A DNA stretch of 64,000 nt from Pseudarthrobacter oxydans (GCF_013314975.1 NZ_JABTYH010000002.1:186001-250000), one strand, 5' to 3'. Positions 54,545 through 63,979 are shown, numbered from the stretch's first letter. Numbers and translations: made by a program. The notes: generated from the letters alone by a model not told the origin.

Positions 54545-54608
54545 GAAGTTGCCACTACCAACGGCATCTCGAAACGGCGCCGGTCACGGCGAGGAACCAG
54601 GAGAACTG

Positions 54609-55601
54609 ATGGCACACGTAGTAACCCTCGGAGACGGACTCACTGCCAGCCCGCTCGGCTTCGGCGGCATGGCCCTGACGCCCGTGTACGGGGAGGTGGA
54701 CCAGGAGGACGCGCTCCGCACGCTGCACCACGCCGTCGACTCCGGTGTCACCTTCATCGACACTGCGGACATCTACGGCGGGGGCAGCAACGAGGAACTG
54801 GTCGCCCAGCTTCTGAAGGAGCGGCGGGACGAGGTCCAGCTGGCCACCAAGTTCGGGCTGGTGGGCACGCCGGCGGACGGCTACACGGACATCCGCGGCG
54901 ACGCCGCCTACATCCGCCAGGCCGTGGACCGCAGCCTGCACCGGCTGGGCACAGACGTGATCGACCTCTACTACATGCACCGCCGCGACCTCCGCGTTCC
55001 CCTGACGGAAACCGTGGGAGCCATGGCGGAGCTGGTGCAGCAGGGCAAAATCAGGCACCTGGGGCTGTCCGAAGTAACGGCCCAGGAGCTGGAGGAAGCC
55101 ACCGCCGTGCACCCCATTGCGGCGGTCCAGAGCGAGTGGTCCATCTGGAGCCGTGACGTGGAACGCAACGTCGTTCCTGCCGCTGCCGCCCTGGGAACCG
55201 GTTTTGTGCCGTACTCGCCGCTGGGCCGGGGATTCCTCACCGGCACCGTGGACGCCTCCAGCCTGGGCGAGAAGGACTTCCGCCGCCGGATCCCCCGCTT
55301 CGCACCCGATGCCGCCGGTGCCAACCGGGCGGTGGTGGACACGGTGCAGGCCGTGGCGGACAGCCTGGGCGCGACGCCCGCGCAGGTTGCCCTCGCCTGG
55401 CTGCTCGCGCAGGGCAGGAGGCTGGGGCTGCCCGTCGTCCCCATCCCCGGCACCCGCAAAGCCCACCGGATAGACGAGAACCTCGGCGCCCTGGACCTGG
55501 AACTCGCCCCGGCGCACCTGGACGCGCTCGGCGAAGCGTCGGACGCCGTCGTCGGTTCCCGCTCAGCCGATCCCACGTGGGTGTCCGAAGGGCGCGAATA
55601 G
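54609..55601 (+). CDS. aldo/keto reductase
   Basis: A 330-residue (alpha/beta)8 AKR with catalytic Asp/Tyr in DTADIYGGGSNEEL, Lys in LATKFG, and the His region in YYMHRRD. It is an NADPH-dependent oxidoreductase with unknown substrate. CAGGAG precedes ATG 54609; an ATG 60 bases earlier lacks an SD. A strong terminator follows. Confidence 0.9.
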   Translation: MAHVVTLGDGLTASPLGFGGMALTPVYGEVDQEDALRTLHHAVDSGVTFIDTADIYGGGSNEELVAQLLKERRDEVQLATKFGLVGTPADGYTDIRGDAAYIRQAVDRSLHRLGTDVIDLYYMHRRDLRVPLTETVGAMAELVQQGKIRHLGLSEVTAQELEEATAVHPIAAVQSEWSIWSRDVERNVVPAAAALGTGFVPYSPLGRGFLTGTVDASSLGEKDFRRRIPRFAPDAAGANRAVVDTVQAVADSLGATPAQVALAWLLAQGRRLGLPVVPIPGTRKAHRIDENLGALDLELAPAHLDALGEASDAVVGSRSADPTWVSEGRE

Positions 55602-55615
55602 AGCCTCACACGACA

Positions 55616-55649
55616 CCGAAGGGCGGCCCCCCAGGGGGCCGCCCTTCGG
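55616..55649. terminator. bidirectional Rho-independent terminator
   Basis: A perfect 15-bp stem (55616-55630 with 55635-55649) with a 4-base loop lies between the convergent aldo/keto reductase and betA. There is no long T run on either strand, but the stem is very stable. Confidence 0.8.
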
Positions 55650-55660
55650 CACGCGTCAGG

Positions 55661-57241
55661 TCAGGAGGCGGAACGTGCTTCCCGGACCAGCTCGGCACAG
55701 CGTTCGCCGATCATCATGGTGGTGATGTTGGGGTTCACGGTGGTCAGCTCCGGCATGACGGACGCGTCAGCCACCCTCAGCCCCGTGACGCCCTTGACGC
55801 GCAGTTCGGGATCCAACGGTGACATCCCGTCGTCGGCCGCGCCCATCCGGACAGTCCCGGCGGGGTGGTACACGGTGTTGTGGGTCCTCCGGATGTAGTC
55901 GGTGATCTCCTCATCGCTCTGGATGTCCGGGCCGGGGTACAGCTCGGTTCCCACCCAGTCAGCCAGCGCCGGCTGCGCGGCAATTTCGCGGGCCTTGCGG
56001 ATGCCGGCGATCATCACACGCATGTCGTGGCCGTCCGCGTCGGTGAAGTAGCGGGGGTCCACCCTGGGCTTGTCCCGGAAGTCCTTGCTGCGCAGTTTCA
56101 CGGTTCCTCGACTGCGGGCATGCGTGACGTTGGGCGTGAGGCAGAAGCCGTTCTCCGTGGTGGGGAAACCCTGCCGCAGCGTGTGCATGTCGAACGGCAC
56201 CGAGCCGTAGTGGAACATCAGGTCGGGCCGGTCCAGGCCTTCCTCGGTGGTGGTGAAAATGCCGGCCTCCCACCACTGCGTGGACGTCTCCGTCATGGGC
56301 CGCCTGGCCTCCCACTGGATCACACCCTCGGGGTGGTCCTGCAGGTGCTCGCCGACCCCCGGTGAGTCCACGCGGACAGGGATGCCGAATTCCTCCAGCT
56401 GGGCGGCCGGGCCGATGCCCGAAAGCATCAGCAGCTTGGGGGAATCGATGGCTCCGGTGGAAACGATCACCTCGGCCCGCGCCGTGAGCTCATGCGTCCT
56501 GGCGAATCCGTTGTCCACCACTGCGACGCCGGTGCAGCGGTTGGCGGCGTCGAAGGTGAGTTCCTTGGCGCGCAGCCCGGTCAGGAGCGTGAAGTTCCCG
56601 CGGTCCATGATCGGGTGGATGTAGGACACCGAGCTGGAGGAGCGGGTACCGTCCGCGCGGCGGTTGATCTGGAAGAATCCGGCACCGTTAATCACCGTTT
56701 CCCCGGTGTTGAACTGCGCCTTCGGAATGCCGGACTGTTCGCAGGCTTCCAGCATGGCCCGGCCCGTAGGGTCCGACGCCGGGACGTTCATCAGGTGCAC
56801 CGGTCCACTGTCGCCGTGGTGAGGTGCGTCGGGGCCGGCGTCCTCGTTGGTTTCCAGCTGCTTGAACAGACGGAAGGCCAGGTCCGAGTTCCACCCGGTG
56901 GCGCCGAACTTCTGCTCCCACTCGTCGATGTCCTCGCGGGGCGCCCAGAACGCGATGCAGGAGTTGTGGCTGGAGCAGCCGCCCATGACCCTGGCCCGGG
57001 CGTGGCGCATGAAGGAGTTGCCGTTTTCCTGCTCCTCGATGGGGTAGTCCCAGTCGTAGCCGGATTCCAGCAGCTCCATCCAGCGGTCCAGCTGCAGGAT
57101 CTCGGGAAGGTTCCGGTCATCGGGCCCGGCTTCCACCAGGGCCACCTCCACGGCCGGGTCCTCGCTCAGGCGTGACGCCACGGCGGCCCCGGCGGAGCCG
57201 CCGCCGATCACGATGTAGTCGAATTCCGTCTTTGCTGCCAT
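55661..57241 (-). CDS. betA: choline dehydrogenase (GMC oxidoreductase)
   Basis: A 526-residue GMC flavoprotein that oxidises choline to betaine aldehyde. The FAD-binding GGGSAGAAVASRL motif lies at ~13-25. GMC signatures GGCSSHNSCIAFW and STGAIDSPKLLMLSGIG, and the C-terminal NTVYHPAGTVRMG with its catalytic His, are intact. It follows betB by 5 bases and is last in the operon. Confidence 0.92.
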   Translation of the reverse strand: MAAKTEFDYIVIGGGSAGAAVASRLSEDPAVEVALVEAGPDDRNLPEILQLDRWMELLESGYDWDYPIEEQENGNSFMRHARARVMGGCSSHNSCIAFWAPREDIDEWEQKFGATGWNSDLAFRLFKQLETNEDAGPDAPHHGDSGPVHLMNVPASDPTGRAMLEACEQSGIPKAQFNTGETVINGAGFFQINRRADGTRSSSSVSYIHPIMDRGNFTLLTGLRAKELTFDAANRCTGVAVVDNGFARTHELTARAEVIVSTGAIDSPKLLMLSGIGPAAQLEEFGIPVRVDSPGVGEHLQDHPEGVIQWEARRPMTETSTQWWEAGIFTTTEEGLDRPDLMFHYGSVPFDMHTLRQGFPTTENGFCLTPNVTHARSRGTVKLRSKDFRDKPRVDPRYFTDADGHDMRVMIAGIRKAREIAAQPALADWVGTELYPGPDIQSDEEITDYIRRTHNTVYHPAGTVRMGAADDGMSPLDPELRVKGVTGLRVADASVMPELTTVNPNITTMMIGERCAELVREARSAS

Positions 57242-57246
57242 GTGCC

Positions 57247-58746
57247 TTAGTTCCTCCCTGCAGGTGCGGCGGCGTGGTCCGCGAACCAGCCGGTCACCTG
57301 CGGATCGATGTTCTGGTAGACGTGCTTGGCTTCCTGGTACTCGGCCAGGCCCGTGGGCCCCAGTTCACGGCCGACGCCGGACTGGCCGAACCCGCCCCAT
57401 TCCGCCTGCGGCAGGTAGGGGTGGAAATCGTTGATCCAGATGGTCCCGTGGCGCAATGCCCGGGCCACACGCTGGGACTTGCCGGCGTCCTGGGACCAGA
57501 CGGCACCGGCCAGGCCGTAGTGGGTGTCGTTGCCCAGTTTTACGGCTTCCGCCTCGGAGGTGAAGGTTTCCACGGTGACCACGGGGCCGAAGGCCTCGTC
57601 CACCACCACGGACATGCCGCTCTTGACCTGGTCCAGGACGGTGGGCAGGTAGTAGAAGCCCTTCTCGAGTTCGCCTTCGCCCCACGCACCGCCGCAGCGC
57701 AGCCGGGCGCCCTCGGCAATGCCCTTCTCGACGTAAGCGGTGACCTTGTCGCGGTGGGCGGCGGAAATCAGCGGGCCGGTCTCGGCGTCCGGGTCGAACG
57801 GGCCGCCGAGGCGGATCTGCTGCGCGCGGCGCACCAGTTCATCCACGAACCTCTCCGCGATGGACTCCTCCACAATCAGCCGGGCGCCGGCCGAGCAGAC
57901 CTGGCCGGAATGGACGAACGCGGCGTTGAGGGCGTTGTCCAGGGCGGCGTCGAAATTGGCGTCCGCGAAGACGATGTTGGGGTTCTTGCCGCCCAGCTCC
58001 AGCGCCACCTTCTTGACCGACGCTGCCGCCGAGGCGGCGATGGCCTTGCCGGTTTCCAGGCCGCCGGTGAAGGACACCAGGTCCACCTCCGGATGGCCGG
58101 AAAGGACGGGGCCCACGGTCCTGCCGTCGCCCAGCACAAGGTTCGCGACGCCGTCGGGCAGTCCCAGCTCCGCAAGGACCTCCATCATCAGGATGGAGGT
58201 GTGCGGGGTCAGCTCGCTGGGCTTGAGGACGAAGCTGCAGCCCGCGGCGAGCGCAGGGGCGATCTTCCAGGCGGCCTGCAGCAGCGGGTAGTTCCACGGG
58301 GCGATCAGCGAGCACACGCCAACGGGCTCGTATTCGATCCGGCTCACCACCGTGGCGCTGCCGGCATCCACCACGCGGCCTGAATCCTGGCCGGCAAGCT
58401 TGCCGAAGTACTCAAAGCAGTTGGCGATGTCGTCCATGTCGATCTCGCTTTCCACCAGGCGCTTGCCGGTGTCCAGCGTCTCGGCACGGGCAAACTCGTC
58501 CTTGCGCTCCCGCAGCCGGGTGGCGACGCTGACCAGGAAGGTGCCCCGCTCCAGGGCTGATTTCCCGGACCACTCGCCGCAGTCGAAGGCAGCCCTCGCC
58601 GCCTCCACGGCACGGTCCGCATCCGCGGCGGTCCCCTCCGAGACAGACCCCACGAGTCCGCCGTCGGCCGGGCAATGGATGTCCCGGGTGCCGCCGTCGG
58701 ACGCTGCGGTCCAGCTCCCGCCGATGTAAAGCGTTGCCTTGCTCAT
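57247..58746 (-). CDS. betB: betaine aldehyde dehydrogenase
   Basis: A 499-residue NAD(P)-dependent aldehyde dehydrogenase that makes glycine betaine. Catalytic Cys is in SGQVCSAGARL and Glu in LELGGKNPNIVF. The NAD-binding VSFTGGLETGKAI is present. It overlaps betT by ATGA and sits just upstream of betA, which fits the betaine pathway. Confidence 0.94.
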   Translation of the reverse strand: MSKATLYIGGSWTAASDGGTRDIHCPADGGLVGSVSEGTAADADRAVEAARAAFDCGEWSGKSALERGTFLVSVATRLRERKDEFARAETLDTGKRLVESEIDMDDIANCFEYFGKLAGQDSGRVVDAGSATVVSRIEYEPVGVCSLIAPWNYPLLQAAWKIAPALAAGCSFVLKPSELTPHTSILMMEVLAELGLPDGVANLVLGDGRTVGPVLSGHPEVDLVSFTGGLETGKAIAASAAASVKKVALELGGKNPNIVFADANFDAALDNALNAAFVHSGQVCSAGARLIVEESIAERFVDELVRRAQQIRLGGPFDPDAETGPLISAAHRDKVTAYVEKGIAEGARLRCGGAWGEGELEKGFYYLPTVLDQVKSGMSVVVDEAFGPVVTVETFTSEAEAVKLGNDTHYGLAGAVWSQDAGKSQRVARALRHGTIWINDFHPYLPQAEWGGFGQSGVGRELGPTGLAEYQEAKHVYQNIDPQVTGWFADHAAAPAGRN

Positions 58747-60926
58747 TTCGTTTCCTCCTGCATGTCGAAGTCGGATTCCCAGTTGTCTTTTGCCACCTGG
58801 TCCTCAACCAGGACGGTGTTTCCGGGGGCTGCACGGTTCAGGTGCAGGAATTCAAGGTGCTGTTCGTAGTGGTCCAGGACGTCCGTGATGACCTGTTCCT
58901 TGGTGTAGCCCATGAGGTCGTAGCCGTAGCTGCCCTCCTGGGAGAACACCTCCATGCGGTAGTAGTGGTCGTCCGGATCAGCTCTGCGCGTGGCATAGCT
59001 GGGCGTCTCGTACTGCACCGGGTAGATCTGGTATTTGAAGGCCCGCTCCTCGCCCATGGGCAGCTGCAGGTCGATGCTGCGGATGCCGCAGGGCTCCACG
59101 GTGGTGACGGTCAGCGCGGTCTCCGCACCCTGTGCTTTGAGTTCGGCTTCAACTTCCTGCAGTGCCGGGACGGCCACCGTTTCAGCGAACCGGATGGTCT
59201 GCCTCCGCCCTGGGTAGCTCATGGCGCGGCTGAGCCGTTGCCGCCAGGTGCGTCCTCCGCGCAGGTCGCTGGAGCGGCCCGTGATGATGCCGGGCAGGCT
59301 GGCGCGGTAGCTGTCGTTGAGCGAGTTCTCCACCCGGAGGGCCTTGTAGAGGCCCAGCATGATGAACACCAGCAGCAGGGACAGCGGAAGGCCCATGACG
59401 ATCGTGGCATTCTGTAGCGTGGTGACCCCGCCGACCGTGAGCATGGCCAGGGTCAGCAGCCCGGTGGCCACAGCCCAGAACACGCGCATCCACTCAGGGC
59501 CGTCGGAGTCCGCGTCCTTCAGGTGTGAGGTGAAGTTGGACATCACCAGGGCGCCGGAGTCCGCCGATGTCACGTAGAACAGCAGGCCCGTGAATGTTGC
59601 AACGGCCGCTGTGAGGGGGACAGCCGGGTACTCAGCCAGGAGGCTGTAGAAGCCACGTTCCGGATGGCTCATGGCAGCGTCGCCGAAGGCCATGTTGCCG
59701 CCCATGACCAGGTCGAGGCTGGAGTTTCCGAAGATGGAGATCCACAGCACGATGAAGAGGAAGGGGACCGTCATGGTGCCCAGCACGAACTGCCGGATGG
59801 TGCGGCCGCGGGAGATGCGGGCCAGGAACAGGCCCACGAAGGGTGCCCACGCAATCCACCATGCCCAGAAGAACAGGGTCCACGCGTTCATCCACTCTGT
59901 GGGCTTGTCATAGGCAAACGTGTCCAGGGTCATGGCGGGGAAACGGCTCACCACGTCACCGATGTTCTGGACGATCCCGTCCAGCAGGAAGTTCGTCTTG
60001 CCGGTGGCGAGGATGAACAGCATCAGGGCCACGGCCAGGATCACGTTGAGTTCCGAAAGCCGCCGGATGCCCTTTTCCACGCCGGACACCACGGACACAG
60101 TGGCCATCACCACGGACAGGGCGATCAGGCCGATCTGCACGGCAAGGTTCTCCGGGATGCCGAACATGAAGTTGAGCCCGTAGTTGAGCTGCACGACGCC
60201 GATGCCCAGTGAGGTGGCGATGCCAAAGATGGTGCCGAGCAGCGCGGCGATATCCACCGCATGCCCCATCGGGCCTTCGATCTTCTTCCCGAAGATGGGG
60301 TACAGCGCGGACCTGATGCTCAGCGGCAGGTTGTGGCGGTAGGAGAAGTAGCCCAGCGCCAGTCCCATCAGGGCGTACAGGGCCCAGCCCGTGATGCCGT
60401 AGTGGAACAGCGTCCATACGAGAGCCTGCCGGGCGGCCTCGGCGGTTCCGCCTTCCCCTTGCGGGGGCGCCAGGTACTGGCTGACGGGTTCGGAAACGGA
60501 GAAGAACATCAGGTCGATGCCGATTCCGGCCGCGAACAGCATGGCCGCCCAGGTGAACATTCCGAACTGCGGTTTGGAATGGTCCGGGCCCAGCTTGGTC
60601 TTGCCCACACGGGATACTGCGGCGAACAGGACGAAGACCACTACCGCGGTGACGATCAGGAAGTAGTACCAGCCCATGTTGGTGGACACCCAGCCCACCA
60701 TGGATCCGATCACGGCTTCTGCGTTGTCCTTGGCAACAATGGCCCACACGGCGATGCCGAGCACCCCGAAAGCGGAGCCGAAGAACACGGCTTTGTTCAC
60801 CCGGGTGGTGGCTTCGGGGCCGGCGTCGGCGGCCGGGGAGTTCTTCCCGCCCGGTGGTTGCTGCGACTGTGGATCAGCGTTTTTTACTCCCGCGGTGGCC
60901 GCGGGTGGCGTTGCGTTGTGGCTCAT
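58743..60926 (-). CDS. betT: BCCT family choline/betaine transporter
   Basis: A 727-residue BCCT transporter with about 12 TM helices. The BCCT signature WTLFFWAWWIAWAPFVGLFLARISRG is present in the core. A long C-terminal cytosolic domain (~last 190 residues) probably senses osmotic state, as in BetT/BetP. It is first in the betT-betB-betA operon; choline uptake is the likely job. Confidence 0.92.
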   Translation of the reverse strand: MSHNATPPAATAGVKNADPQSQQPPGGKNSPAADAGPEATTRVNKAVFFGSAFGVLGIAVWAIVAKDNAEAVIGSMVGWVSTNMGWYYFLIVTAVVVFVLFAAVSRVGKTKLGPDHSKPQFGMFTWAAMLFAAGIGIDLMFFSVSEPVSQYLAPPQGEGGTAEAARQALVWTLFHYGITGWALYALMGLALGYFSYRHNLPLSIRSALYPIFGKKIEGPMGHAVDIAALLGTIFGIATSLGIGVVQLNYGLNFMFGIPENLAVQIGLIALSVVMATVSVVSGVEKGIRRLSELNVILAVALMLFILATGKTNFLLDGIVQNIGDVVSRFPAMTLDTFAYDKPTEWMNAWTLFFWAWWIAWAPFVGLFLARISRGRTIRQFVLGTMTVPFLFIVLWISIFGNSSLDLVMGGNMAFGDAAMSHPERGFYSLLAEYPAVPLTAAVATFTGLLFYVTSADSGALVMSNFTSHLKDADSDGPEWMRVFWAVATGLLTLAMLTVGGVTTLQNATIVMGLPLSLLLVFIMLGLYKALRVENSLNDSYRASLPGIITGRSSDLRGGRTWRQRLSRAMSYPGRRQTIRFAETVAVPALQEVEAELKAQGAETALTVTTVEPCGIRSIDLQLPMGEERAFKYQIYPVQYETPSYATRRADPDDHYYRMEVFSQEGSYGYDLMGYTKEQVITDVLDHYEQHLEFLHLNRAAPGNTVLVEDQVAKDNWESDFDMQEETK

Positions 60927-60978
60927 CGTGTCCCATTCCAGTTTTGAGGCTGTGGTGCGGACGACGTCGGCTCATTGG

Positions 60979-61051
60979 CTTTCGGACACAGCCGAAAGAC
61001 CCCAGCCCGCACCATGAGTGACTGTGGCTTGGTTTTCGACGCTACCAAGCC
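60979..61051 (-). promoter_or_regulatory. inverted repeats upstream of betT
   Basis: CTTTCGG-N6-CCGAAAG (60979-60998) and GGCTTGG-N12-CCAAGCC (61026-61051) lie 53 to 125 bases before the betT start. They are candidates for a TetR-type (BetI-like) or osmotic regulator site, or RNA leader hairpins. No regulator gene is adjacent. Confidence 0.4.
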
Positions 61052-61105
61052 GTTTCCCGAAGGGCCGACTTTTATGAGTCCGGTCACTAGTCCAGACTGA
61101 AGCCC

Positions 61106-61756
61106 ATGGACTCACTCATTCACGACCTCCGTGACATCACCATCCGCCGGATTTCGGTCAGCGAGATGGACAACAACGTGTACCTGCTCACTGCCAAAGC
61201 CAGCGGCGAACAGGTGCTGATCGACGCCGCGGATGATGCGCCGGCCATTCGGCAGCTGCTGGCAGACAGTGCCGCGGACACGTCCGCGGCCCCGCGGTTG
61301 GGACTGGTCGCCACCACGCACCAGCACTGGGACCACGTCCGGGCGTTGAAGGAGCTCGTGGAGGCCACCCGCGCCCCCACCGCTGCAGGAACGGACGACG
61401 CCGGCGCGCTGCCGGTTGCGGTGGACCGGAACCTGGAGCACGGGGATACGGTCGCCGTGGACGGCTTTTCGCTGACGGCGGTCCATCTGCGCGGTCACAC
61501 GCCCGGCTCGATTGCCTTTGTTTATGAGGCCCCGGAAGGACCCGTGCACATCTTCTCCGGTGATTCGCTGTTCCCCGGGGGTGTGGGCAACACCCAGAAG
61601 GACCCGGAGCGGTTCAACCAGCTCCTCACCGATGTGAGCGAGCGGTTGTTCGGGGCCTACCCGGATGGCGCCGTGGTGCACCCGGGCCATGGCAAGCCGA
61701 CAACCTTGGGGGCCGAACGGCCCCACCTCGAGGAGTGGCGTGCCCGCGGCTGGTAG
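61106..61756 (+). CDS. MBL-fold metallo-hydrolase
   Basis: A 216-residue metallo-beta-lactamase-fold protein with the THQHWDH metal motif (H-x-H-x-D-H), downstream GHTPGS and FSGDSLFPGG, and VHPGHG. It resembles glyoxalase-II-like hydrolases. The substrate is unknown. CAGACT lies seven bases before the ATG. A family 1 palindrome follows the stop. Confidence 0.88.
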   Translation: MDSLIHDLRDITIRRISVSEMDNNVYLLTAKASGEQVLIDAADDAPAIRQLLADSAADTSAAPRLGLVATTHQHWDHVRALKELVEATRAPTAAGTDDAGALPVAVDRNLEHGDTVAVDGFSLTAVHLRGHTPGSIAFVYEAPEGPVHIFSGDSLFPGGVGNTQKDPERFNQLLTDVSERLFGAYPDGAVVHPGHGKPTTLGAERPHLEEWRARGW

Positions 61757-61767
61757 CCGTTAAACGC

Positions 61768-61827
61768 ATCGAGTGCTCCGTAGTTGTCTTTATGACGCGT
61801 CTAAAGGACAACTACGGAGCACTCGAT
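61768..61827. repeat. palindromic element, family 1, copy 2
   Basis: A ~24-bp stem (61768-61793 with 61802-61827) closes a GACGCGTC-type loop. The outer 13 bases match the copy after purM exactly, while the inner stem differs and still pairs. It lies between the convergent MBL and helicase genes and probably terminates both. Confidence 0.8.
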
Positions 61828-61844
61828 GGGGGAACTAGTGGGGA

Positions 61845-63752
61845 TTAGCGGCTGCGCCGTTCGTTGGACGCCGGGGCCGATGCGCGGCGGGGACCGCTGC
61901 GGGCGGGACGGCCGGAACCGCCGCCGTTGCCGGCGTAGGATCCGCCGGAGGTGCCGCCGGTGTTGGAGGACCAGACGGCCTTGTTGCCGCCGCCGGCCGA
62001 AGCTGCACCGGCGGAGCGGGCGCCACCGGTACGGGCACCTGCACCTGCACCTGCACCTGCTGCTGCACGCTGGCCCGTTGCGGGGCGACCGCTGCGCTGG
62101 CCGCCGGAAGCAGCCGGGCGCCCTGAGGAAGCCGGGCGGCCGGTGCCGCCACGCGGGGCGTCACTGCGGGTGACGCGTGACTCTGCACGCCCGTCCGAAC
62201 CGCGGCCAGCCGATGCACGGCCACCTGCCGCGGGGACGTCGTTGCGGTGCGTGGAGGCCGTGCCGCGTCCGCGGTTGTTGCGGCGGGCAGCTGCTGCCGC
62301 CACTGCGCGGTCCTCGTTCTGCTCAGCTACCCGGTCGAAAGCTGCCCGGGCTTCGGTCCGGCCTTCAAAAGCGACGGCACGGCGCTCGGCGCGGGGAAGG
62401 TCGGTGCGGATGGGCTCAGCCGAAACCCGGCCGCGTCCACCGCGTCCGCCACGTCCACCTGCAGTGGGTGCGGCCTGGCGGCGGGCCCGCTTGCGCTCGG
62501 CGTTGGCACCGGTGGAGGTGCCGCCGCCCTGCTGTGCGGCCTTCTTGGCCAGCAGCGCTGCGCGGGTGCGCGGATCGATCTTCTCGGCCATTTCGCCCAC
62601 CAGTTCTGCAACAAGCGGGGAGCTCGCGGTGACGCGCTCGAAGTTGACCTCGACGCCGGCGGCCTTCATCAGCTTCTTGACGTCGGTCTGCTGCTCCGGG
62701 AGGGTCAGCGTGACCACGGTGCCGTCGGAACCGGCGCGGGCGGTACGGCCCGAGCGGTGCAGGTACGCCTTGTGCTCGGTGGGCGGGTCGACGTGGATGA
62801 CCAGTTCGACGTCGTCCACGTGCACGCCGCGGGCTGCGACGTCCGTGGCCACCAGGACGCGGACGTCACCGGAGGAGAACTCGGCCAGGTTGCGGTCGCG
62901 GGCGTTCTGCGACAGGTTGCCGTGCAGGTCGACGGCGGGGATGCCGGCGTCGGTCAGGGTCTTGGCGAGCTTGCGGGCGTGGTGCTTGGTCCGCATGAAA
63001 AGTACGCGGCGGCCTGCACCGGAGGCAAGCTCAACGATCAGCTGCTTCTTGACGGTCTGGTCGTTGACCACCAGCACGTGGTGCTCCATGGTGGTGACCG
63101 CAGCCTGCGGATCGTCCACGGAGTGGGTCAGCGGGTTGGACAGGTAGCGCTGGACGATCTTGTCCACGCCGTTGTCCAGTGTTGCGGAGAAGAGCAGGCG
63201 CTGGCCCTGGCTGGGGGTCATGTCCATGAGCTTCTTCACCACGGGCAGGAAGCCGAGGTCGGCCATGTGGTCCGCCTCGTCCAGGACCGTGATCTCCACG
63301 GCCTCAAGGGTGAGGACGCGCTGGCGGATCAGGTCCTCCAGGCGGCCGGGGCAGGCGATGACGATGTCGACGCCGGCACGCAGCGCCTTTTCCTGGCGCG
63401 CCTGGGAGATGCCGCCGTAGATCACGGTGGTGTTCAGGCCGGCGGCCTTGGCCAGCGGCTCGATGGTGGCGTTGATCTGGGTTGCCAGCTCACGGGTGGG
63501 CGCCAGGACCAGGCCCATGGGGCGTCCGGGCTTGCGGAAGTGCTTGGCTTCCCGCTCAGCGAGTCTTGCTACAAGCGGGATGGCGAAAGCGATGGTTTTA
63601 CCGGATCCGGTCCGGCCGCGGCCCAGGACGTCACGCCCGGACAGCGTGTCCGGGAGGGTCTTGACCTGGATGGGGAACGGTTCAACGATTCCCTGTGCGG
63701 TGAGGGTGTCTGCAAGGGCCTTGGGTGTACCGAGGGCAGAAAAAGTAGTCAT
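61845..63752 (-). CDS. DEAD-box RNA helicase
   Basis: A 635-residue helicase: Q motif (PFPIQ), motif I GRTGSGKT (46-53), PTREL (~85-89), DEAD (158-161), SAT (189-191), then HRSGRTARAG in the second RecA domain. From about residue 400 the C-terminus is long, basic and RGG/Gly/Ala-rich, typical of RNA-binding tails. A GCACCT microsatellite lies in this tail (near 62035-62058). Its leader contains a hairpin and a short uORF. Confidence 0.94.
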   Translation of the reverse strand: MTTFSALGTPKALADTLTAQGIVEPFPIQVKTLPDTLSGRDVLGRGRTGSGKTIAFAIPLVARLAEREAKHFRKPGRPMGLVLAPTRELATQINATIEPLAKAAGLNTTVIYGGISQARQEKALRAGVDIVIACPGRLEDLIRQRVLTLEAVEITVLDEADHMADLGFLPVVKKLMDMTPSQGQRLLFSATLDNGVDKIVQRYLSNPLTHSVDDPQAAVTTMEHHVLVVNDQTVKKQLIVELASGAGRRVLFMRTKHHARKLAKTLTDAGIPAVDLHGNLSQNARDRNLAEFSSGDVRVLVATDVAARGVHVDDVELVIHVDPPTEHKAYLHRSGRTARAGSDGTVVTLTLPEQQTDVKKLMKAAGVEVNFERVTASSPLVAELVGEMAEKIDPRTRAALLAKKAAQQGGGTSTGANAERKRARRQAAPTAGGRGGRGGRGRVSAEPIRTDLPRAERRAVAFEGRTEARAAFDRVAEQNEDRAVAAAAARRNNRGRGTASTHRNDVPAAGGRASAGRGSDGRAESRVTRSDAPRGGTGRPASSGRPAASGGQRSGRPATGQRAAAGAGAGAGARTGGARSAGAASAGGGNKAVWSSNTGGTSGGSYAGNGGGSGRPARSGPRRASAPASNERRSR

Positions 63753-63895
63753 GTATTTATACGGTCTTTCAGGCGGTATCCAGGCGGATATCGGCCCCCG
63801 ATGCCGGTTGGACCAGGGGTTCGCCGAAGAAAAGTCAGGTGATCAACCGGGCCGCTGCAAATTTTGGCAGTCAGCCGGGACCAAATGGAACGCGT

Positions 63896-63979
63896 TCATC
63901 GACGCAGGATGTGCCTCTCACATGAAAAAAGCCCAGTCCCTGGCTGGAGGTATACCTCCGAACAGGAAAACCTGGGCAT
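63896..63979 (-). CDS. possible 27-codon leader ORF of the helicase
   Basis: An uninterrupted frame (MPRFSCSEVYLQ...) encodes 27 residues and ends in TGA at 63896, upstream of the helicase on its strand. It overlaps the hairpin at 63924-63977. It may be a regulatory leader peptide, or it may be chance. Confidence 0.35.
   Translation of the reverse strand: MPRFSCSEVYLQPGTGLFSCERHILRR
63924..63977 (-). terminator. terminator-like structured leader hairpin
   Basis: On the minus strand GCCCAG (63977-63972) pairs with CTGGGC (63936-63931), followed by TTTTTT. Inside lies a perfect 14-base palindrome, GGAGGTATACCTCC (63946-63959). It is either the terminator of a gene beyond the window or an attenuator in the helicase leader. 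Confidence 0.6.

Noticed and set aside
62035..62058. Short GCACCT repeats, considered as a CRISPR-like array
   Set aside because: The units are 6 bp, contiguous and without spacers. They lie within the helicase coding sequence and encode a Gly-Ala tail.
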